A DNA stretch of 64,000 nt, taken from Pleodorina starrii (lineage: Eukaryota; Chlorophyta; Chlorophyceae; Chlamydomonadales; Volvocaceae). Made by a program: the position numbers and the translations under genes. The notes below the pieces were generated by a model, which did not search any database, was not told the DNA's origin, and saw only the letters and a list, made by a program, of their open reading frames with translations. The stretch spans positions 868,001 through 932,000 of the forward strand of contig BRXU01000003.1 of NCBI GenBank assembly GCA_030267565.1, written 5' to 3'. Positions 55,284-64,000 of the stretch are shown one piece after another. Within the stretch, counting starts at the first letter, position 1; every line of letters begins with the position of its first letter.

Positions 55284-57166
55284 ATGTCTCAGTCGGTCAC
55301 TCAACTTACACCAGACGGCTCGAGCATTTGGCTGCCGGGCATTGTGGCGTGCATTGTGCACCATCTGCCACCTAACGAAGTGGCAAGCACGTTGCGACTG
55401 ATAGACAAGTCGACATCGCAGCAGTTCGCACACCACAAGACCTTGCGGCTCTCGCTTCCGTCACCCAACCACGTGTTCCGGGAGCGCTGGGGCCGCCCGG
55501 GCGCTTTTCGCGCGATATCTCACGAGCAGCGGCTGCAGCTGCTGTGCCTGACGGCGGCAAGCGGCAGCGTTGCCAATCTGGAGGTTGCCCTGGTCAGTGC
55601 GGGTTATGCTCTTCGGTGCGAGCTGCTCGAGGCCGCCGCAGCCGCGGGCCAGCTCGACATGTGCAAGGTGCTGCGTGCCCGCGGCTGCCTCTGGGGTGAA
55701 TCTCTGTCAGCCGCGGCGAAGGCCGGCCACCGGCACGTGTGCGAGTGGCTGTTGGCCAGCGGCTGTCCCGTCAAGGGGGACATCGTTTACGCAGCTGCCT
55801 GGGGCGGGCAGGAGGACCTTATGCAGTGGCTGCTGACGGAGTTGCAGGGCCGCCGCGACGTCGCCTTGTTTCATCTCTGCTGGCCATTGTTGAGGGCAGC
55901 GGCGGGGCACTTGAGCCTGGCGGCGCTGCAGCGGCTGTGGCAGCAGCTCATGTCAGGGCACCACGGCAGCAAACTGCAGCAGCAGCTTGAGCAGCTCAAT
56001 CAGGAGCATCGGGGTGACATCCTGGCGGCCGCGGCCCGCAGCAGCACGCCCGATTGGCAGGCCAAAGTGGAATGGCTGGAGGGGCTGGGCTACCCCCGCA
56101 AGGCTGAGGCGTGCGAGTCCGCTGTTCGGGTTGGTAACGGCGATGCAGCGGTGGCGCGTCTGCAGTGGCTGCGCGGCCGGGGCTACCCCCTCGATGCGGC
56201 GGTGGCGGACGCCGCGGTCGACTTCGGCAATCTTGCCGCCCTGCGTTTCCTGGTGGAGCAAGCGGGGGTGCAGCCCACCGGCGATCAGATCCGCGTGACG
56301 GCTGCAGCCCGCCAGGGCCACCTGGCCGTACTGCAGTACCTGCACGCCCGCGGCTTGCCCCTATACGCCCCTTGTGTTGCGGTAGGGGCGGCCGCGATGG
56401 GTCACCTGCCGTTGGTGGCCTGGGCGGTGGAGGACCTGGGTGTCGCACCCGCTGACGGCGAAGATAGCTTACTCGACCGCGCGGCAGCGAGCAGCAACAT
56501 TGAGCTTATGAGCTGGCTTCACGTCCGCGGCTGGGCCTTGGGCCCCAGGGCCATCTACAACGGCGCAGAGAGCGGCTGCGAAGAGGCGCTGGAGTGGCTG
56601 GTGGAGCGGGGCTGCCCCTTCCCGGTGGGTGTCGCCGTCCTCGTTTGTCACCACCCCATGTACGATGCGCTCCGTGTGGCCCACCAGTTGTGGCCCACCG
56701 GTGGTTCATTTTGCATGTGCTGTGCCCAGCCAGGTCACTCGGCAGGTCCATTAGACGCGTGGGGGTTGCACCGCCCCTGACTGCCCAACCGCCCGTCCCT
56801 GCATTGATGTGTGTATGAACGGCAATCATGTGTGTTCCTTGGCGGCCTCAGCTCGGTGGCGGCGCCTACCTCCCAGCCGTCAGCAACGGCGATCTGGCGA
56901 TGGTCCGCTGCCTTCACCGGCTGGGCTGCCCCTGGGGGCCGCCGGGGGAGCTGCTGGCGGACTGCATCAGCAACGAGTTCTCCGTCGCCTCCGTCGCCGT
57001 GCTGCAGTGCCTGCTGGACTTGGGCTGCCCCGAACCGGACTGGGATGCTGCGGTCAAGTTGTTGGAGGTCTGGAGGGATTGGGTGCCCCAGGAGCGCCAC
57101 GCGGCGCTGCTGGCATGGCTGGGCGAGCAGCGGCGGCGGCGGTCGCCTGGGGCCCAAGGGGCCTAG
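55284..57166 (+). CDS. F-box-like/ankyrin-repeat protein, copy d
   Basis: Exon 1 is 55284-56675 and exon 2 is 56852-57166 (568 residues). It differs from copy a by only a handful of residues, for example V for A in CIVHHLPP, E for D in ACESAV, N for D in VRVGNGDA, and EPDWDAAVKLL for VPDWDAAVQLL. Intron and flanks are equally similar, so this is a recent segmental duplicate or a converted pair. The weak GTGGCC donor is shared with a. Domain layout is as in copy a, including SGCPVKGDIVY and the final LDGGAYLPAVS-type exon, here preceded by a GCTCGGTGG variant (LGGGAYL). Confidence 0.8.
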
Positions 57167-57345
57167 CTCGCGGCAGCAACGAACAGCGGCGGCAAACTTG
57201 CCTTGCCCTGGAGGCGATGTCTTGCCTTGTAGCGCGGGGCGTATGTGGGTTGGGTGCGGCTTACCGTGTTGTCCGGTGCCGGGGGTCGGTACAGCTGCCA
57301 CACAGCCACCAACCCAGGCATATTCCGTTATTGTTGCTGGGTTCC

Positions 57346-57374
57346 GGGTCCGTTCGCTAACGCCGTCTCCGTCG
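57346..57374 (-). repeat. Dispersed ~65-bp repeat, partial copy
   Basis: Same truncated copy as 24630-24657, carried along by the block duplication. Confidence 0.6.
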
Positions 57375-58139
57375 GGGGCATGGGGTTCTGCATGCCGGCC
57401 GCGCGCGTGCTACACTCGTGGACATGGTTCACACTGTGCTTGGCAGCTCCGATAAGATTAGGACTCGACAAGTTCGGTTCTGCCTTCGATGTACTGCATT
57501 AGAGGTTAGAGACAGCATAGCAGGGCTCTCATCTAGGGAGGCAGCCGAGCGCTGCAAGGGATGGCAACTGCCGCCGGCGGGGCTGCAGTACCGCATTACT
57601 GCCGCCGTCGCGCCTCGCCACGTTGCTGGTACGTAATACCGCGCCACGGTTCGCCACGTCCGGCCACGTCGCGGCACACCGGTCATCTTGGCTGTCGGGC
57701 GACGTACGGTGTTGGGCCCATGGGGGGTTGCATTGCGCATGTTCTGTACGTTTGCTGGGTGCGGGGGTGCTGTGGGCAGGGTGCAGTGTGGGGGCTGTGG
57801 GGCGGCTATCCAGTGCACAGATGGCGGAGACTGCGAACAAAGGGCGCGTGCACCGCTGCCGCCCTCCCCCCCTTTCCGCCGCCATACCCAGATGGTTTGA
57901 ATGCAAAGCACGGATGTGTTTGTCATTATCACAATCAGCACAATCAGACGTGGATACGATGCGTACGGCACGCACAACATTAAGGGATTTATTGGCCGAC
58001 TTCAGACGCCGCCTTTTGTTGGATTGGGGCTTGGGTAGCCTCGATAGGGACCCGCGGAGTTTCCCGGAGCATGAGGAAGGGGGTGTGGGACGGGGAGCGC
58101 CCGGGGTTACCGCGTGTCGGTACCTGAAATAGACGAGTG

Positions 58140-58512
58140 TGGCGTAGACGTCCACCTGAAGGTGTGTATGCCAAGAAAGCACCACAAGGCCCTAATGCGC
58201 TTTCGGCTGGGTCGTTGGGACTTGGATGTGTCGCGGCTCGCACGGGGACCGGGTTGAAAACCACGTGCGGAAAGGACATGCCGGGTGTGTACCGTGTGTT
58301 GCGGCGGGGCGACAGAAGATGAGCTGCACGTTTTGATGGAATGTCCGGAGTATGCACCACCACCAAGAGAGGCAATATGCCTCCCTCTGGGCGGCACTAT
58401 GCTGGATGTGATGAAATCCTTTGACTCGGCGAATTCCAAATTCAGAAAGCGTGTAACGAGCTGCTTGGTAGCTAACCATCGGGCGTACGGTTATGCAATG
58501 TGTGCCCTTTGA
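58140..58512 (+). pseudogene. LINE reverse-transcriptase C-terminal relic, second copy
   Basis: In one frame: HHKALMRFRLGRWDLDVSRL, a TGA stop, then ERTCRVC...GGATEDELHVLMECPEY. Unlike the copy at 25430, it lacks the later frameshift, so it preserves the older state and shows the expected spacing of the C-x2-C...H-x4-C tail. Confidence 0.7.
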
Positions 58513-58799
58513 TGGAAAACCGTTGTGGGGGAACACATGTTACCAACCATTTCTAGCTCGTACACGTGTAACGCCTCATGCGCGGTTTAGGGTTTGGGTT
58601 TGCCTCATCAATGCCTCATCAAGGGCAGGCCCCGTCATATCGATGAAAGGATGTGTGAGCCTAGCCCAGCCCACCCAGGCTGGGTGCGTGAGATAGAGAA
58701 CCCTGGCTGACCGACCGGGCGTCCCCCGCAGTTCCCGGGCATGCTGTCGGTTTACCGCGGCCGCACGACAGCTGCATCTGTGCGGCTGATTCCGGCAGC

Positions 58800-61125
58800 A
58801 CGGCTCCCACGGGCGCTTCGTGCTCACTCATAATCGCTGATAAACCGTTTCAACCGGGGACCTTTTGGCGAATCGTGAGACCCTGGCCCCCCGGCTCGAA
58901 TGAGTATTGGGTCACGCACCCCTCCATTATGCAACGTGCACAAACAAAGTGGGCTCTAAAGGATCACCGGAGCAAAGTGCTGAGACCGTCGTTGGGCTCT
59001 GCGGTCCGCACCCTTTACCCGGTACGGCACTGCAGCGCCTGTGTGGCGGTCCCAGGCCCGCAGGCACGGCAGGGGTTGGCGCACGACTGAAACTGAATAC
59101 TTCCTGGGTGATCACGAGTGCCGTGCAGGCAGCCCGATCGTTCGGCTGCTCAGCAGCATAGATCTGGGAGTGAGGCCTCCCGCCAATGAAGCCATCACCA
59201 TGCGCGCCAAGCGGCTGCAGCTGTCCTCCCAGATCACCGCATCTGCCCGAGCCACCCTGGAGCCCTCCATCGGCGCATCTCTGATCCTGCCCATCTTCTG
59301 GGCGGAGGAGGCCTCCGAGATCTCTGGCCGCCACCTTTCGCGGCGGAGTCTACCTCACACAGCCCGTCGCGGCGACGCTGCACGCCGTGTCGTACTCCGC
59401 GGCGGCGGCGCTGGCAGTGCTGGCTGGGATGGCGGCGCTGATGGCGGCGGTGGACGGCCCGGGCGGCGGCGGTGGCGCATCGCGACCACGATGACGCTTC
59501 CAGAAGCTTCCAGAAACGGCAGCGCCGCCGGCTCCACCTCCCACGCCGGCGCCGGTGGCAGCGGCCTCCGCGGCTGCATTCAAGCCGGGGGCGGCGCCGG
59601 CGCCTCCCCCCAGATCGCCGGCGGGGCCAGTGACGGCGCCAAACCCCGCGCCGCCGGAGACAGCGGCGGCGCCGGCGCCGTCGGCAGTCGTGACAGCTGG
59701 TGTGGTGTCCATACCGGCGCTGGTTTCGGTGCTGGGTTGCTGGCTCCCTTCCCGGCGATGCCTGACACTGCGGATGAACGCACACTGCAGCTGCTGGACG
59801 AGGAGGATGAGGACGGGGGAGGGGAGGGGGAGGGGTAAGCAAAAGCACGAAACCGCAGCGAAGGAGCTGAGGCGACGTTTGAACAACGGAATTCGCGAAG
59901 GGAGGGAGGGACCTCAGAGGCGGAGGGGGAGGAGCGCTGGCAGATAGATGGAGGAAGAGAAGGGGTTAAGCTTAAGGTGAAGGCTTTTGGGGGCGGTGAT
60001 GTCAGAATCTCAGAAAGCCGCAGCAAACGATTTGCGAGTTCAGGCTCTCGGCAATGACGCCGGCGAATTTGGGACACCGGCGGGATTCCCAAGTATGAGC
60101 ATTGCGGGTGCCATGGCACTGACCGTTTAGAGGTTCGTGTGTGTGTGTTGGGGGGGTGTTGCACTGGGGTTGTTACAGTGGGCTCCAGACTGAAGAGGTG
60201 TAGAGCCAACGGGCCAGCTAGGCATTCGTGCACTGCACCGGAGGCGACCAGGGCGGCCGAGGCGTCCATCCAGACCAGACAGCACGAGTCACCCAAACAG
60301 GATCGAGCCAGCCCGCGGGGGGCAAAGGCTCGCAAAACCGCAACCACGGGGCAATTCGCCATGAGGCTCGCCAGTGGGCGGCGGGCCCCGGCTCCCAAAC
60401 AAGAAGGCCCACGCACAGACGTAAGGAGGGTGGATTGGGTTGGATTTGGGTTGGACGGCGCACGTGGAGCAAGGTGGTCAACCTTGCAGCTGTGGCAGTG
60501 ACAGTCCGCAACCCTTAAGCGGCAGCCGGGTTCCCCTGCGAGTGCTGACTCGGTCCCTGGACAGCGCCTGGACCGGCTGATAACCTATCTAGGTCCACAC
60601 CGCAGCCATCGGCGGAAGCCTGTGAGGAGTCTTGGAGCGCGGGCAGGGTATCCAGGCGTGTGGATTTCATGTCTTAGGGAAGCGGGAAGGGAGGTAGGTG
60701 GTCAACTGGTCATCCACTCAACGGCCGCCGTACGGAATCCGGATCTGAGGATCGACCTTGCCACGGAGCAAGCTCAGGAAGACAACGTTGTTCAATCGAT
60801 GACCAGCTAACCTCTTTGGATAAGTTCTTGGGCCTTCTGCTCACGCCAAGCCTTGCGGAAGGCCAGTTTTGCTGTTTTGGTACGCTAAACGTGCGCTAAA
60901 CCTAAACGCGCGCCCATCTAAGTACGACAGAAGCGCGCCATTTGTGCATCGCGCCATTTGTGCAATGCGTCAGTGTTGTGCGGTATGTTCTGTCTTTGCT
61001 CAATATACAGCTGTACAACTGTGGATTCGCAAGCCGGCTTGTGTCGCGCCACTACGGTCGTGCAACGAAAATTGGCATCCCAATTGGAGAGGTACCTCAT
61101 TCCCTTTCAAACAAGGCGCAAAACA
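58800..61125 (+). repeat. Duplicated leader block 2 (upstream of ankyrin copy e)
   Basis: Counterpart of 26100-28171 up to about 60860. The final ~260 bp (60866-61125) are unique in the window (GCGCTAAACCTAAACGCGCG), so copy e has its own proximal promoter and 5' UTR. Confidence 0.75.
59089..59838 (+). CDS. Hypothetical ORF fragment in leader block 2 (second copy)
   Basis: Not recognised. TETEYFLGDHECRAGSPIV leads through PPANEAITMRAKRLQLSSQ to LEPSIGASLILPIFWAEEAS. Relative to 26370 it has nine extra bases (TMR), keeping the frame. A different frame then gives FRGGVYLTQPVAATL and AAAALAVLAGMAALMAAVDG, which looks like a membrane helix. It is probably a fragment of a multi-exon membrane protein gene caught in the duplication. 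Confidence 0.35.
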   Translation, partial: ETEYFLGDHECRAGSPIVRLLSSIDLGVRPPANEAITMRAKRLQLSSQITASARATLEPSIGASLILPIFWAEEASEISGRHLSRRSLPHTARRGDAARRVVLRGGGAGSAGWDGGADGGGGRPGRRRWRIATTMTLPEASRNGSAAGSTSHAGAGGSGLRGCIQAGGGAGASPQIAGGASDGAKPRAAGDSGGAGAVGSRDSWCGVHTGAGFGAGLLAPFPAMPDTADERTLQLLDEEDEDGGGEGEG

Positions 61126-63192
61126 ATGTCTCAGTCGATTACTCCGCCTACACCAGACGGCTCGAGCATCTGGCTGCCGGGCATTGTGGCGTGCATTGCG
61201 CACCATCTGCCACCTAACGAGGTGGCAGGCACGTTGCGACTGATAGACAAGACGACATCGCAACAGTTTGCACACCACAAGACCTTGCGGCTCTCGCTTT
61301 CGTCACCCATCCACGTGTTCCGGGAGCGCTGGGGCCGCCCGGGCGCTTTTCGCGCGATGTCTCGCAAGCAGCGGCTGCGGCTGCTGTGCCTGACGGCGGC
61401 AAGCGGCAGCTTCGCCAACCTGGAGGTTGCCCTGGTCAGTGCGGGTCTTGATCTTCGGTGCAAGCTGCTCGAGGCCGCCGCAGCCGCGGGCCAGCTCGAC
61501 ATGTGCAAGATGCTGCGTGCCCGCGGCTGCCTCTGGGGTGCTTCTCTGTCAGCGGCGAAGGCCGGCCACCGGCACGTGTGCGAGTGGCTGTTGGCCAGCG
61601 GCTGCCCCTTCGACTGGGAAGTCGTTTGCGCAGCTGCCATGGGCGGGCAGGAGGACCTTGTGCAGTGGCTGCTGACGGAGTTGCAGGGCCGCCTACGCGG
61701 CGGATTTTTTTGTGGTCTCGGCAGGTTATTGGGGGCCGCGGCAGGGGGGTTGAGCCTGGCGGCGCTGCAGCGGCTGTGGCAGCAGCTCATGGCAGAGCGC
61801 TACGGCAGCGACCTGCAGCAGAAGCTTAAGCAGCTCGATGAGGGGGATCGGGGTGCCATCCTGGCGGCCGCGGCCGGCAGCACCACGCCCGATTGGAAGG
61901 CCAAAGTGGAGTGGCTGGAGGGGCTGGGCTACCCCCGCATGGCTTGGGCGTGCACGTCCGCTGCTCAGGCTGATGACGGCGATGCAGTGGAGGCGCGTGT
62001 GCAGTGGCTGCACGGCCGGGGCTACCCCCTGGAGGCGGAGGTGGCGGACACTGCGGTCGACTTCGGCAATCTTGCCGCCCTGCGTTTCCTGGTGGAGCAA
62101 GCGGGGGTGCGGCCCAGCGGAAATCTGCTCCCCGTGATGAATGCAGCCCGCCGGGGCCACCTGGCCGTACTGCAGTACCTGCACGCCAGCGGCTTGCCCG
62201 TCGACACCCGTTCTGTTGCGGAAGAGGCGGCCCGAAAGGGTCACCTGCCGTTGGTGGCCTGGGCGGTGGAGGGCCTGGGCGTCGCACCCGCCGACGGCGC
62301 AGATAGCTTGCTCGACTGCGCGGCGGAGAGTGGCAACCTTGAGCTAATGGTCTGGCTTCACGCCCGCGGCTGGGCCTTGGGCCCTGGGCCCATCCCCAAC
62401 GGCGCCATTGAGAGCGGCTGCGAAGAGGCGCTGGAGTGGCTGGTGGAGCGGGGCTGCCCCTTCCCGGTGGGTGTCGCCGTCCTCGTTTGTCACCACCACA
62501 TGTATGTACGATGCGCTCCGTGTGGCCCACCAGTTGTGGCCCACCGGTGGTTCATTTTGCATGTGCTGTGCCCAGCCAGGTCACTCGGCAGGTCCATTAG
62601 ACGCGTGTGCCGGGCCACCGTGTGTCGTACATCCGTCAGGCTGCTCGAGAGACGTTATTCATGGCGGCCGTATTCAGATTCGCATGTGCGCCTTCCGAAA
62701 CAGAGTCACTGTCTGCCAAGCTGCAAAAGTACGGCACCGGGAAACTCTGCTGCCGGGGAGCTAGGCCGTGAGGCCACAAGGGCTTTGCATCACCCCCCGA
62801 CTGCCCAACCGCCCGTCCCTGCATTGATGTGTGTATGTACGGCAATTATGTGTGTCCCTTGGCGGCCCCAGCTCGATGGCGGCGCCTACCTCAAAGCCGC
62901 CCGTAACGATGATTTGGCGATGCTCCGCTGCCTGAACCGGCTGGGCTGCCCCTGGGGGCCGCCGGGGAAGCTGCTGGCGGACTACATCAGCAGCGAGTAC
63001 TCCGACATGGTCTCCGTCGCCGTGCTGCAGTGCCTGCTGGACTTGGGTTGCCCCGAACCGGACTGGGATGCTGCGGTCAAGTTTGTGGAGACCGAGGAGC
63101 ATTGGGATCCCCGGGAGGAGCACTACGTGGCGCTGTTGGCATGGCTGGGCGAGCAGAGGCGGCGGCGGTCGTCTGGAGCCCAAGGGGCCTAG
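61126..63192 (+). CDS. F-box-like/ankyrin-repeat protein, copy e
   Basis: Exon 1 is 61126-62505 and exon 2 is 62872-63192 (566 residues). It starts MSQSITPPTPDGSS, so the N-terminus mixes features of a/b/d (MSQS) and c (PPTPDG). Units include HVCEWLLASGCPFD, GRLRGGFFCGLGRLLGAAAG (unique) and LEWLVERGCPFP; exon 2 opens LDGGAYLKAARNDDLAM. It has the same HHHMY|GTACGA donor as c. The 366-bp intron happens to be open in frame, so an unspliced 688-residue product is also possible, but its intron part lacks repeat character. Confidence 0.78.
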   Translation: MSQSITPPTPDGSSIWLPGIVACIAHHLPPNEVAGTLRLIDKTTSQQFAHHKTLRLSLSSPIHVFRERWGRPGAFRAMSRKQRLRLLCLTAASGSFANLEVALVSAGLDLRCKLLEAAAAAGQLDMCKMLRARGCLWGASLSAAKAGHRHVCEWLLASGCPFDWEVVCAAAMGGQEDLVQWLLTELQGRLRGGFFCGLGRLLGAAAGGLSLAALQRLWQQLMAERYGSDLQQKLKQLDEGDRGAILAAAAGSTTPDWKAKVEWLEGLGYPRMAWACTSAAQADDGDAVEARVQWLHGRGYPLEAEVADTAVDFGNLAALRFLVEQAGVRPSGNLLPVMNAARRGHLAVLQYLHASGLPVDTRSVAEEAARKGHLPLVAWAVEGLGVAPADGADSLLDCAAESGNLELMVWLHARGWALGPGPIPNGAIESGCEEALEWLVERGCPFPVGVAVLVCHHHMYVRCAPCGPPVVAHRWFILHVLCPARSLGRSIRRVCRATVCRTSVRLLERRYSWRPYSDSHVRLPKQSHCLPSCKSTAPGNSAAGELGREATRALHHPPTAQPPVPALMCVCTAIMCVPWRPQLDGGAYLKAARNDDLAMLRCLNRLGCPWGPPGKLLADYISSEYSDMVSVAVLQCLLDLGCPEPDWDAAVKFVETEEHWDPREEHYVALLAWLGEQRRRRSSGAQGA

Positions 63193-64000
63193 CTCGCGGC
63201 AGCAACGAACAGCGGCGGCAAACTTGCCTTTGTAGCGCGGAGTGTAATAGGGTTGGGTGCGGCTTACCGTGTTGTCCGGTGCCGGGGGTCGGTAGGGCTG
63301 CCACCCACCCACCCACCCGGTCATGATTCGGTGTGTGTTGGGGGAGGGGGTGTGGGGTAAAAGAAAACGGCCCGGGTGTGCGGTGTGTATTGGGTTCCGG
63401 AGCGAGAGCTGTCCGTAGTCTGATGGCGGGGCGGGGGTAGACGTTGGGTGCCGCCGGGGGGTGACTCATCCCATCTGGGTACAACTTGTTCGGTCGGGGG
63501 CATGCATGGGCTTGAGGTTGTGCATGCCGGCCCCGCGTGTGTGCTGCGCTCGTGGATGTGGTTCACACTGCACTTGACAGCTCCGATAACAGCAGAACTC
63601 GACAAGCCGAGTGCTGCAAGGGATGGCAACTGCCGCCGGCGGGGCTGCAATACCGCATTACTGCCGCCGTCACGCCTCGTCACGTTGCTGGTACGTTAAA
63701 CCACGCCACGGTTCGCCATGTCCCGCCACGTCGCGGCATACCCGTCATCTTGGCTGTCGGGCGACGTACGGTGTTGGACCCATGGGGGATTGCATTGCCC
63801 ATGTTCTGTACGTTTGCTGGGTGCGGGGATGCTATGGGCAGGGCGCAGTGTGGGGTGGCTGTGGGGCGGCTATCCGGTGCACAGATGGCGGAGACTGCAA
63901 ACGAAGGGTGCGTGCACCGCTGCCGCCCTCCCCCCCCCTTCCGCCGCCATACCCAGATGGTTTGAATGCAAAGTGCGGGTGTGTTTGTCATTATCACAAT
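63193..64000 (+). repeat. Duplicated 3' flank of ankyrin copy e, running off the window
   Basis: The first ~400 bp resemble the flank of copy c. From about 63600 the sequence switches to the a/d type (GGCTGCAATACCGCATTACT...). By its end it matches 25226 and 57930, so another LINE relic and leader block probably follow outside the window. No gene seen. Confidence 0.7.

Larger units (their letters stand above)
57167..58799 (+). repeat. Duplicated 3' flank of ankyrin copy d
   Basis: Counterpart of 24450-26099, with several short indels. Contains the dispersed repeat fragment at 57346 and a LINE relic at 58140; otherwise no gene. Confidence 0.75.

Noticed and set aside
60958..63192. A single 744-codon ORF starting at 60958 for ankyrin copy e
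   Set aside because: The first codon is GTG and the N-terminal 56 residues lie in unique, non-conserved leader DNA; the segment between the two repeat-containing parts has splice-site boundaries and no repeat character.

Overview
The window is nuclear DNA from a green alga of the Chlamydomonas/Volvox group. It is GC-rich, its genes carry many short GT-AG introns, and its proteins have alanine, glutamine and glycine runs. It also has volvocine-style ankyrin repeats ending in 'WL..GCP', Ty1/copia and LINE relics, and scattered TTTTAGGG-like motifs. The species cannot be named from sequence alone. All exon models below are hand-read from splice signals and reading frames.

1-20,794 is ordinary genic DNA. 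A 28-exon minus-strand gene (first exon ending at 15,117, running off the left edge) encodes the ciliary transition-zone protein CC2D2A (MKS6). An ~850-bp divergent intergenic region separates it from a plus-strand gene for the mitochondrial import motor subunit TIM44 (exons to 20,794).

20,795-32,280 and 50,489-64,000 form a duplicated cluster of five paralogous genes (copies a-e) for F-box-like/ankyrin-repeat proteins. Each has two exons. They sit in blocks of duplicated flanking DNA that also carry LINE relics, a hypothetical ORF fragment and, at the founding edge, the TIM44 3' region. Copies a and d are nearly identical. The flanks are mosaics, which suggests unequal exchange or conversion.

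32,281-50,488 (18.2 kb) interrupts the 5' leader of ankyrin copy c. It is bounded by an 8-bp direct repeat (CTGGACCG) and by inverted repeats of about 160 bp whose best 68 bp differ at 3 positions. I read it as a very large TIR DNA transposon with no recognised transposase. It holds a 148/150-bp satellite family in opposite orientations (diverged at the left, homogeneous in the middle), a 2.3-kb CCCTGCCCAG-type array, a 5'-truncated Ty1/copia element with an intact 3' LTR and an open pol frame, and a cargo-like gene for a coiled-coil protein with a C-terminal DOT1-like SAM-methyltransferase domain. The 5' exons of that gene have been tandemly amplified.

The two conserved genes are housekeeping (cilium, mitochondrion). 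Everything right of 20.8 kb is accessory sequence shaped by duplication and transposition.
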